From Thermoplasmatales archaeon ex4484_36 (GTDB taxonomy: Archaea > Thermoplasmatota > Penumbrarchaeia > Penumbrarchaeales > EX4484-36): a DNA stretch of 6,382 bases. The position numbers were made by a program, and so were the translations under genes. Below the pieces are notes generated by a model that was given only the letters and a program-made list of their open reading frames with translations, searched no databases and was not told where the DNA came from. Shown piece after piece: positions 1-5,320 of this stretch. Position 1 is the stretch's first letter; every line of letters starts with the position of its first letter. The stretch is taken from NCBI GenBank assembly GCA_002254765.1, contig NJDV01000054.1:1-6382 (forward strand), read 5' to 3'.

Positions 1-281
1 ACCGGGACACCGACGGTGATGGAAGGGACGACTCCCACGACTTCTATCCTCTCGACTCCTCTCGATGGTCAGAAAGGACGTGGACAGATCGCCTTAAAAG
101 TTTCTTCCCGTACCTTCTGATAGCCGCCCTCGGAGCGGTCTTCTTATGGCTCTCCGTCAGATGGATGTGGAGAAGACAGCAGAGGAAGGAGGAGGAGAGG
201 ACCGAGAGGATGAGGGAACTGCAGATGGAGATGGAGAGACAAAAGGAGGTTCTCAAGCTCTACCAGGAGATTGAAGAGTGA
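1..281 (+). CDS. C-terminal part of a membrane-anchored surface protein with a Ca-binding repeat (5' end outside window)
   Basis: The frame is open from base 3 to the TGA at 279-281 with no stop, giving the last 92 residues of a protein that begins left of the window. Visible residues 2-18 carry a DTDGDGxxDxxDxxPLD pattern, the calcium-binding repeat of thrombospondin type-3-like archaeal surface proteins. Residues 34-52 form one hydrophobic helix (FFPYLLIAALGAVFLWLSV). It is followed by a strongly charged Arg/Lys/Glu/Gln stretch (about 56-92) likely to form a coiled coil. The order suggests an outward-facing repeat region, a single membrane anchor and a short cytoplasmic tail; this topology is inferred from positive charges after the helix. 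The function of the missing N-terminal part is unknown. The end overlaps the end of the convergent phosphatase gene by about 22 bases. Confidence 0.72.
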   Translation, partial: RDTDGDGRDDSHDFYPLDSSRWSERTWTDRLKSFFPYLLIAALGAVFLWLSVRWMWRRQQRKEEERTERMRELQMEMERQKEVLKLYQEIEE

Positions 282-475
282 CCCTCTCGTAGAAGTCTAC
301 GGCCCTCAGGATCTCCAACTTTTTCCGACTCTGCCCTGAAGGCTATGGCTAGATCTGCCATCTTAAGCATTGGAATATCTACCACTGTGTCCCCCACAAC
401 CACCAGGGTGTCCGTACAGGGGTAGTACCTCTCAAGGAGGGAAAGGAGCACCTGGTCCTTCTCCTTACCCTCAGG
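260..475 (-). CDS. HAD-family phosphatase: C-terminal fragment of the same broken gene
   Basis: This is the other half of the phosphatase beginning at 801, in a different frame. From about 463 down it reads EKDQVLLSLLERYY, giving the motif III lysine region, then VVVGDTVVDIPMLKMADLAIAF, whose GD...D acidic pair is HAD motif IV and binds Mg. A TGA at 482-484 in this frame shows it cannot be the natural upstream continuation. In family members about 25 residues separate the AERL helix from the motif III lysine; here they are absent, so the join is a deletion of 3n+1 bases rather than a simple one-base slip. GTG at 449-451 is the first possible start inside the fragment, but a separate functional protein is unlikely. 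Near the end a T5 run at 320-324 may hide a second slip (see findings). The stop at 260-262 lies inside the end of the convergent gene. Confidence 0.68.
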   Translation of the reverse strand, partial: PEGKEKDQVLLSLLERYYPCTDTLVVVGDTVVDIPMLKMADLAIAFRAESEKVGDPEGRRLLREGHSSISW

Positions 476-801
476 AGCCTCTCAGCCAGAAGGTCAAGGC
501 CCCCGCTTATTATCCCCACCCTGTACCCTCTCTCCTTCAGCCCCTCAACGAGCTCTACGGCTCCCTGGGTGAACTTGATATCCTTTAAAGGTCTCACAAC
601 GTCTTCCACGGTAACCTCTCTTCCCAGAGCCCTCCTCCAGAGGGCGATGTCTCGCCTCATGAACTCGTAGTCGTCTATTCTGCCCTGAAGGTAGTCCCTA
701 ACGCTCTTCTCGTTGTCAACGCCGTAGTGACGGTGGACCCAGGCCCAGGAGGACCTGCACACGGTAAAGACCCCGTCCATGTCAAAGACAGCAACCTTCA
801 A
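379..801 (-). CDS. HAD-family phosphatase, phosphoserine-phosphatase-like: N-terminal fragment of a frame-broken gene
   Basis: This is the N-terminal two thirds of a HAD-IB-type phosphatase, a small cytoplasmic enzyme family that removes phosphate through an aspartyl-phosphate intermediate. Motif I is FDMDGV at residues 6-11, with D7 the expected nucleophile and D9 the acid/base. The helical cap includes the run IDDYEFMRRDIALW (42-55). Motif II is ISGG at 98-101. Homology stops near residue 109 (AERL, about position 475); the remaining residues up to the stop at 379 are an out-of-frame, Arg-rich tail without family resemblance. The start is TTG at 799-801, preceded by a GGGGGAT purine stretch; no in-frame ATG or GTG lies between it and the SRP RNA. 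The gene begins about 20 bases after the SRP RNA on the same strand, so it may depend on read-through. The substrate is not determined; phosphoserine is a family-based guess. Confidence 0.75.
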   Translation of the reverse strand: MKVAVFDMDGVFTVCRSSWAWVHRHYGVDNEKSVRDYLQGRIDDYEFMRRDIALWRRALGREVTVEDVVRPLKDIKFTQGAVELVEGLKERGYRVGIISGGLDLLAERLLRVRRRTRCSFPSLRGTTPVRTPWWLWGTQW

Positions 802-814
802 CTCAATCCCCCAT

Positions 815-819
815 AAAAA
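815..819 (-). terminator. T-tract terminator of SRP RNA
   Basis: On the minus strand the 3' strand of SRP helix 1 is followed directly by A, C and five T residues. Archaeal RNA polymerase terminates at short T-tracts, so the RNA most likely ends at about 815-821. Leaky termination here would allow expression of the phosphatase starting at 801. Confidence 0.55.
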
Positions 820-821
820 GT

Positions 822-1151
822 GCTAGGCCAGCCGGGGTGGACGCCCTAGACCCCCGCTGGGTTGCTCCTCCCGCCTTCTCAGCCCCGCAACCCCACGAGC
901 GCCGGTAGTCTGCGGTTAGGCTGCTCCCTTCCGGGCCTGACCCGGTCCCCACAGCCAAGGTGCCGGAGCTTCCCTCCGGAAGCCCCTGCACACCACCTCC
1001 AGCCCCGAGGGACGAGGCCTCACAGTTGGCGGTCGGCCCTGCGGGGTTCCGGTTGCGCCGCCCCCGGCCGTCGCCCCGCTATAGACCATATTGCGGCACC
1101 ACCGCCAGAGGCGGTGGCGAGGGAGGGCCTAGCTCCCCGGCCAAGCCTAGC
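822..1151 (-). ncRNA. ffs: Archaeal signal recognition particle RNA (SRP / 7S RNA)
   Basis: This RNA is the scaffold of the signal recognition particle; in archaea it binds SRP19 and SRP54 and brings ribosomes making membrane or secreted proteins to the Sec translocon. On the minus strand, 940-919 shows the near-universal helix 8: UCAGG, a CCC-GGAA-GGG tetraloop hairpin, then AGCAGCC, which is the SRP54 site. Just 5' of it, 979-963 forms helix 6 (CCGGAG, loop GGAAG, CUCCGG), the SRP19 site. The ends pair into archaeal helix 1: 1151-1135 with 837-822, 16 pairs including two G-U and one bulged U. At about 330 nt it is close to the usual archaeal size of roughly 300-320. The 5' end fits a TATA box centred 26 nt upstream and the 3' end fits a T5 tract. 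Exact ends are inferred to within a few bases. Open frames across this GC-rich stretch on both strands are accidental. Confidence 0.95.
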
Positions 1152-1172
1152 GTTTTTTCTTTACTCCCCCCT

Positions 1173-1182
1173 CTATAAAAGC
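1173..1182 (-). promoter_or_regulatory. TATA box for SRP RNA
   Basis: On the minus strand the sequence reads CTTTTATAG in an otherwise GC-rich surrounding. Its centre lies about 26 nt upstream of position 1151, where SRP helix 1 begins, which is the normal archaeal TATA-to-start distance. The bases just upstream (AGATAAG) could serve as the BRE. Confidence 0.7.
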
Positions 1183-1246
1183 TTATCTGAGAACCCTTTC
1201 CATATCCCCACCCTTCTCCTCCCTTCGTATCGCCGGTAACAACAGC

Positions 1247-1255
1247 AATTTTATA
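1247..1255 (+). promoter_or_regulatory. TATA box for mutS
   Basis: AATTTTATA is centred near 1252-1253 and predicts a transcript start near 1279. The first ATG is at 1287, so the leader would be only about 8-14 nt. It stands back to back with the SRP RNA promoter about 70 bases away in a region (1152-1286) that holds no gene. Confidence 0.6.
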
Positions 1256-1286
1256 CCCCGATTTTCTTACACCTCCACCCCCGGGG

Positions 1287-1721
1287 ATGAAGATGAAAGA
1301 AGCCGCGAAGGAAAGCGTTGAGAACTTCACACCCCTCATGCGACAGTACCACAGAATTAAAAAGAGGTACCCCAATGCCATCCTCTTCTACCGCATGGGG
1401 GACTTCTACGAGATGTTCTTTGAGGACGCCGTAGTGGCATCCAAAGAGCTTGGAATCACCCTCACATCAAGAGACAAAGGGCCTGACGGGAAGAGGATTC
1501 CCATGGCGGGCGTGCCCTATCACGCCGTAGACAACTACCTCCCTCGCCTGGTGGAGAAGGGATATAAGGTGGCTATATGCGAGCAGGTGGAGGACCCGAA
1601 GAAGGCCAAGGGCATTGTCAAAAGGGAGGTGGTAAGGGTGGTGACCCCCTGGCGCTTCTTGACCTCTCCACTGGGGAGTTCTTCTGTAAAGAGGTGGAGG
1701 GGGACCTGCTGGAGGGTATAA
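1287..1721 (+). CDS. mutS: DNA mismatch repair protein MutS: N-terminal fragment (domain I) of a frame-broken gene
   Basis: This part encodes MutS domain I, which clamps mismatched DNA. Residues 36-45 read [10 protein letters not shown] and contain the Phe-X-Glu mismatch-reading motif (F40, E42). [10 protein letters not shown] (71-80), [10 protein letters not shown] (95-104) and [10 protein letters not shown] (112-121) are further MutS hallmarks. After P121 (codon 1647-1649) the frame departs into WRFLTSPLG and stops at 1719-1721, with no family resemblance. Two starts are possible: ATG 1287, or ATG 1293, which has the purine-rich GGGGATGAAG ahead of it; the very short leader fits either. The continuation lies in another frame from about 1649. 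As read, this product would lack the clamp and ATPase domains and be inactive in repair. Confidence 0.85.
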   Translation: MKMKEAAKESVENFTPLMRQYHRIKKRYPNAILFYRMGDFYEMFFEDAVVASKELGITLTSRDKGPDGKRIPMAGVPYHAVDNYLPRLVEKGYKVAICEQVEDPKKAKGIVKREVVRVVTPWRFLTSPLGSSSVKRWRGTCWRV

Positions 1722-3916
1722 GATCAGAACTTATGAAATACGGCCCCCGGGAGGTGCTTGTACCTAGATCTCAGAGGAGGTGGGTTGAGGAGAACGTGGG
1801 GGAGGCGCTTAAAGGGATCACCATAACGGACTGGCCCGACCACCTATTCCTGCCAGAAGGATCCGAGGAGCGCTTGAAGGCCCACTTCTCCGTGCTTTCC
1901 CTTGACGGGTTCGGCCTTAAAGGAAGGAGGCTGGCCATTGGGGCTGCCGGAGCAGCCCTGGCATACGTCAATGAGACGCTTATGAGCTCTCCGACCCACA
2001 TCGGGGAGATCCGTTATCTTGAGAGTTCGGGGAACATGATCCTCGACTCCACCACTTTGCGGAACCTAGAAATCTTCAGGAACCTTCGCGACTCCTCAAC
2101 CTCCGGGACGCTGTTTGAGCTCCTGAACAAAACGCTCACCCCCATGGGAACCAGGGCCATGAGACAGGCCCTCTCAAGCCCCCTCCTCTCCCCCACTCAG
2201 ATAGACAGAAGGCTTGATGCGGTGGAGTACTTCAGGGGACATCTTTTCGTGAGGAGCGACCTTAAAGAGGTGCTCAAAGGTGTGGGAGACATAGAGCGCA
2301 CCATATCCCGGCTGAACCTTGGTGGGGGAAGCGCCAGGGACCTCGTCTCTCTCAGGGAATCTTTGAGAAGAATGGAGTCCTTAGGTGAAATCTTTGAGAA
2401 GAATCCCGAGATGCTCTCGGTGGAGCTGCTGGCCGATCTTCGAGGGAGGATCAATCCGTTAAGCGACCTGGTGGAGCTTCTTGACAGGGCGATCGTGGAA
2501 GCCCCTCCCGCCACCGTGAAGGAGGGTGGGATGATAAAGGAAGGTTTTTCCGAAGAGCTTGATGGCCTCAAGAAGGCCCTGAAGGAGGCCAAGGAGTACC
2601 TTGAAACCCTGGAGATGAGGGAGAGGAGAAGAACGGGGATCAAATCCCTCAAGGTGGGGTTCAACAAGGTCTTTGGGTATTACATTGAGGTGACTCGGCC
2701 CAACCTCCACCTGGTGCCTAAGGATTACATAAGAAAACAGACGCTGGCCTCCTCGGAGAGGTTCATAACCCCCGAACTCAAAGAGAAGGAGAGTTTTATA
2801 CTCAACGCCCAGGACAAGATAGAAGAACTGGAGTATGCCCTCTTCAGGCAGCTGGTTGAAGAGGTGCTAAAGAGGTCTGAGGAGATATATGCCACCGCAA
2901 GGGCTATTGGTGAGCTGGACATGCTCTTAACATTAGGAGAGCTTGCTGCTCAGTACAACTACACCCGCCCCCGGGTGGACGAGAGCGACGAGATAGTGAT
3001 TAAGGGCGGAAGGCACCCAGTGGTGGAAAGGATCGTTGAATGGGGTTTCGTTCCCAATGACCTCTATATCAACACCCGCCAGGAGAGGTTCATAATTCTC
3101 ACAGGCCCAAACATGTCAGGTAAATCCACTTACATGCGCCAGACCGCCATGATAGTTATCATGGCCCAGATGGGCTCTTTTGTTCCGGCGGAAGAGGCTA
3201 GAATAGGAATTGTTGACAGGATCTTCACCCGTGTGGGGGCCTACGATGACCCGGTAAGAGGCCAGTCCACCTTTATGGTTGAGATGCTAGAGCTCGCGAA
3301 CATCCTGAGGAGCGCCACTGAGAGGTCCCTCATATTACTTGATGAGATAGGGAGGGGCACATCTACCTTTGACGGAATGGCCATAGCGTGGGCTGCGGTG
3401 GAATACCTGGCAGATAAGAGGAAGATTGGGGCTAGGACAATATTCGCCACCCATTATCATCACCTGACGGAGCTGGAAGGAATGGTGGAGGGGGTGGTGA
3501 ATTACCACGTGGCGGTGAAGGAGAAGGAGGAGGGGGTGGTGTTCCTACGGAAAGTCAGGAGGGGCCCCTCCTCAAGATCCTACGGGATTGAGGTGGCGAA
3601 GCTCGCCGGGGTTCCTGAGGAGGTTGTAAGGAGAGCATCTGAAATCTTAAGCGAGATAGAGAGAAGAGATTCTTTGAAAGAGGCCGCCCCGGAGATAGCG
3701 ATCAACGGGAAGAGGGGAAGAGGGGGTGGGGAGAGGAGGGGGTTCCGAAGAGGCGGTGGGGTTCAGACCATACTCTTTCCCTATGAGGCCGGCGAGGAGG
3801 AGAACCCTTACATAGAGGAGATTCTGAGCCTTGACCTTGAGAACATGACGCCATTTAAGGCGTTGGAGTATCTTTACAGTCTGAAGAAACGTCTTGAAGA
3901 TGAGAGAAAAGGGTGA
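1577..3916 (+). CDS. mutS: DNA mismatch repair protein MutS: domains II-V with ATPase (main fragment of the broken gene)
   Basis: This holds the rest of MutS. MutS recognises mismatches as a dimer and uses ATP to become a sliding clamp that recruits repair partners. True homology starts near 1649 ([11 protein letters not shown], connector domain II); the frame is open from an ATG at 1577, but 1577-1648 is only a shadow of the N-terminal fragment's frame. The core and lever domains follow, then the clamp ([16 protein letters not shown]) and the ATPase. Walker A is GPNMSGKST at 3104-3130, Walker [17 protein letters not shown] around 3329-3376, and the switch histidine region THYHHL around 3449-3466. 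A Gly/Arg-rich linker at about 3700-3765 leads to the C-terminal dimerising helices. About 28 codons normally found between VVTPG and the [13 protein letters not shown] strand are missing, and the join is out of frame. The rest of the frame is intact, so the lesion is recent or an assembly error. I see no mutL here. Confidence 0.93.
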   Translation: MRAGGGPEEGQGHCQKGGGKGGDPLALLDLSTGEFFCKEVEGDLLEGIRSELMKYGPREVLVPRSQRRWVEENVGEALKGITITDWPDHLFLPEGSEERLKAHFSVLSLDGFGLKGRRLAIGAAGAALAYVNETLMSSPTHIGEIRYLESSGNMILDSTTLRNLEIFRNLRDSSTSGTLFELLNKTLTPMGTRAMRQALSSPLLSPTQIDRRLDAVEYFRGHLFVRSDLKEVLKGVGDIERTISRLNLGGGSARDLVSLRESLRRMESLGEIFEKNPEMLSVELLADLRGRINPLSDLVELLDRAIVEAPPATVKEGGMIKEGFSEELDGLKKALKEAKEYLETLEMRERRRTGIKSLKVGFNKVFGYYIEVTRPNLHLVPKDYIRKQTLASSERFITPELKEKESFILNAQDKIEELEYALFRQLVEEVLKRSEEIYATARAIGELDMLLTLGELAAQYNYTRPRVDESDEIVIKGGRHPVVERIVEWGFVPNDLYINTRQERFIILTGPNMSGKSTYMRQTAMIVIMAQMGSFVPAEEARIGIVDRIFTRVGAYDDPVRGQSTFMVEMLELANILRSATERSLILLDEIGRGTSTFDGMAIAWAAVEYLADKRKIGARTIFATHYHHLTELEGMVEGVVNYHVAVKEKEEGVVFLRKVRRGPSSRSYGIEVAKLAGVPEEVVRRASEILSEIERRDSLKEAAPEIAINGKRGRGGGERRGFRRGGGVQTILFPYEAGEEENPYIEEILSLDLENMTPFKALEYLYSLKKRLEDERKG
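3714..3742 (+). other. G-quadruplex-type motif within mutS
   Basis: Four G-tracts of 4, 5, 4 and 5 bases (3714-3717, 3722-3726, 3728-3731, 3738-3742) are separated by loops of 4, 1 and 6 bases. This meets the usual criterion for a four-layer quadruplex on the coding strand and so in the mRNA. It encodes part of the Gly/Arg-rich linker before the MutS C-terminal helices. Folding is not shown. Confidence 0.5.
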
Positions 3917-3933
3917 GATGGAAAGGGGAGGTA

Positions 3934-3952
3934 TTTTTAAGAGTAACTTTTT
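3934..3952 (+). terminator. Probable T-tract terminator after mutS
   Basis: Two T5 runs, 3934-3938 and 3948-3952, lie 18-36 bases after the mutS stop codon. Paired T-tracts without a strong hairpin are typical archaeal termination signals. The call rests on position and composition only. Confidence 0.45.
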
Positions 3953-3968
3953 GTAAGTCTGGAAGGGC

Positions 3969-3976
3969 TTTATATA
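3969..3976 (+). promoter_or_regulatory. TATA-like box without an obvious target gene
   Basis: TTTATATA is a strong archaeal TATA match. It would start a transcript near 3998, leaving about 135 nt before the next start codon at 4133. No RNA family was recognised in 3998-4132. It may be an upstream promoter of the membrane glycosyltransferase or a chance match. Confidence 0.3.
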
Positions 3977-4097
3977 TGGTGGTAAATGTGGTGAGTGAGT
4001 CTTCTCGCAGCGATTGCTCTGGAATGTAGTGTTCTCTGACAAGATCAGGCACCTCCAATATTGTGTTGAGATAAATGTTGTAGTCTGAGGTGGGGCG

Positions 4098-4105
4098 ATA
4101 AATTA
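4098..4105 (+). promoter_or_regulatory. TATA-like box for the glycosyltransferase pair
   Basis: ATAAATTA is centred near 4102 and predicts a transcript start near 4128, five bases before ATG 4133. No Shine-Dalgarno sequence precedes that ATG, which agrees with an almost leaderless transcript, a common arrangement for first genes of archaeal operons. Confidence 0.45.
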
Positions 4106-4132
4106 AAGAAAGACTGTCAGATATCCGCACCG

Positions 4133-5320
4133 ATGGATATTTACAATTCATTCCGGGGGAGAGCCAAGGACCTCTCATTGAGGAAGAAGGTTTTTCTGAT
4201 AATATTTGTATCTCTCACGGTTCACACTACCCTTGCAGCTTACAGCACAACTATAGATTACTCCACACACAAGGTGGATGACTACCGGCTGTACATGGCG
4301 AGAACTTCAACGATATTGCATGGAGGTATTCTCTACCGCGACGTCTATACTGAGCCACCCCCCGGGATAGTGTACATTCTTCTTATTCCCGCAATTTTTG
4401 GCAACACACCCGTCAGCTACATGGCCTTCTTTACTTTTCTGAACACCTTAACAGCGCTTATACTTTTCTGCATCACAAAAAGAGGGGGGGAAGAGGACGC
4501 ACTGCTTCTCTCACTCCTCTTCCTCACAAACCCAGTGGTCTTTTTAACTGCAACGGCAACTCACCAGGATGAGGCCGTGGTGGGGTTCATCTTCATTGTG
4601 GGCCTTTATCTCATTCTGAGGGGAAGATATCGCCTAGCATCCCTGGAGACGGGCTTTGGTTTCTGGACGAAGATGTGGACAGCCTTTCTGATCCCTTACA
4701 TAATCTTTAGAAAAGAATCCCGGCTGAGAGAGCGATTGGTTTATGTAGCCGTCATGGCCGCAGTCACAGCGGCAATGACTCTGCCCTACCTTTATTTCTG
4801 TCCCAAGGAATTCACCTTCTTTCTCAGGTATTACTTCCTAACGGTACACGGGAGGGAGTCGGGAGGAATAACCCTATGGCACTTCCTAGATTTTATGAAC
4901 CTCAAACCTCCCTCCCTTTTCTTCTATGGAACCCTAGCAACGGGGGAGATCTACTTTCTTTATCAATACTGGCGGGACAAGATGGTGATGTGGCGCTCAC
5001 TTGCCGCAGCGGTTCTATGGTTCTTCATCTTCTATCCGAAAATCCACTACGGTTACTATATCATTCTTCTTCTTGCACTCCTTCCCTACGCTCCAAAGAT
5101 TAAAGGTTCTGTAATCTTCTTTTACCTCATTGGTGTATTGGGAATACTTCAAACAGGATTCTGGCTAAAGAATATCCCAAGAGGACCCTTCATGATATAT
5201 CCTCTTCTTGTGGGAGTATTTATCATGCTTATGCTCTTCTACCTCTTGCTTAGACTAATAAAACTGGAAGAGGACCCCCGGGGGGTACAGTTCTGGGAGG
5301 ATGAAGATAATGGAGAATGA
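4133..5320 (+). CDS. Multi-pass membrane protein, probable GT-C-fold glycosyltransferase (GT87/DUF2029-like)
   Basis: This 395-residue protein has about 11-12 predicted membrane helices (roughly 19-36, 75-90, 93-114, 123-141, 147-163, 178-192, 203-222, 258-276, 287-301, 305-320, 325-342, 354-376). The loop after helix 1 has acidic D49-D50 and then GILYRDVYTEPPPG (65-78), the arrangement seen in GT-C enzymes, where a loop-1 aspartate acts in catalysis outside the membrane. THQDE (143-147) followed by a helix and LRGRYRLAS...WTKMW resembles the NxQxD / rGR..a..l...K pattern of the GT87-like group. Such proteins move sugar from a lipid-phosphate carrier to glycan, lipid or protein. The tail is acidic and cytoplasmic. 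ATG 4133 is chosen because the basic N-terminus leads straight into helix 1 and a TATA-like box lies just upstream. It overlaps the downstream GT2 gene, so both are probably one transcript. Acceptor and sugar are unknown; the family call rests on topology and motifs. Confidence 0.75.
   Translation: MDIYNSFRGRAKDLSLRKKVFLIIFVSLTVHTTLAAYSTTIDYSTHKVDDYRLYMARTSTILHGGILYRDVYTEPPPGIVYILLIPAIFGNTPVSYMAFFTFLNTLTALILFCITKRGGEEDALLLSLLFLTNPVVFLTATATHQDEAVVGFIFIVGLYLILRGRYRLASLETGFGFWTKMWTAFLIPYIIFRKESRLRERLVYVAVMAAVTAAMTLPYLYFCPKEFTFFLRYYFLTVHGRESGGITLWHFLDFMNLKPPSLFFYGTLATGEIYFLYQYWRDKMVMWRSLAAAVLWFFIFYPKIHYGYYIILLLALLPYAPKIKGSVIFFYLIGVLGILQTGFWLKNIPRGPFMIYPLLVGVFIMLMLFYLLLRLIKLEEDPRGVQFWEDEDNGE
5296..5300 (+). 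promoter_or_regulatory. Shine-Dalgarno site setting the GT2 start
   Basis: GGAGG at 5296-5300 sits inside the end of the upstream gene. It touches the ATG at 5301, too close for initiation, but is 9 bases before the ATG at 5310, a normal distance. The later ATG is therefore preferred. Confidence 0.6.

Noticed and set aside
862..1239. Plus-strand open frames of 125 and 72 codons
   Set aside because: They lie across the SRP RNA gene on the opposite strand; the translations are Pro/Arg/Ser-rich and resemble no protein family.
803..1381. Minus-strand open frames at 803-991 and 1079-1381
   Set aside because: The first is inside the SRP RNA; the second runs from mutS across the promoters into the RNA. 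Neither has family resemblance.
1577..1648. ATG 1577 as the true start of a separate shorter MutS
   Set aside because: The stretch 1577-1648 in this frame encodes a Gly-rich sequence unlike MutS, while the other frame there encodes conserved MutS domain I.
1641..1661. Programmed frameshift or intron as the reason for the mutS break
   Set aside because: Conserved codons are missing rather than interrupted, so neither ribosome slippage nor splicing could restore the family sequence.
2197..2922. Long minus-strand open frames inside mutS
   Set aside because: They are Ser/Leu/Arg-rich antisense shadows of a clear MutS frame with all ATPase and clamp motifs.
3990..4090. Possible C/D box guide RNA (GTGAGTGA, CTGA, TGTTGAG, CTGA)
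   Set aside because: The boxes are imperfect and the distance from the first C-like box to the first CTGA is about three times what archaeal guides show.
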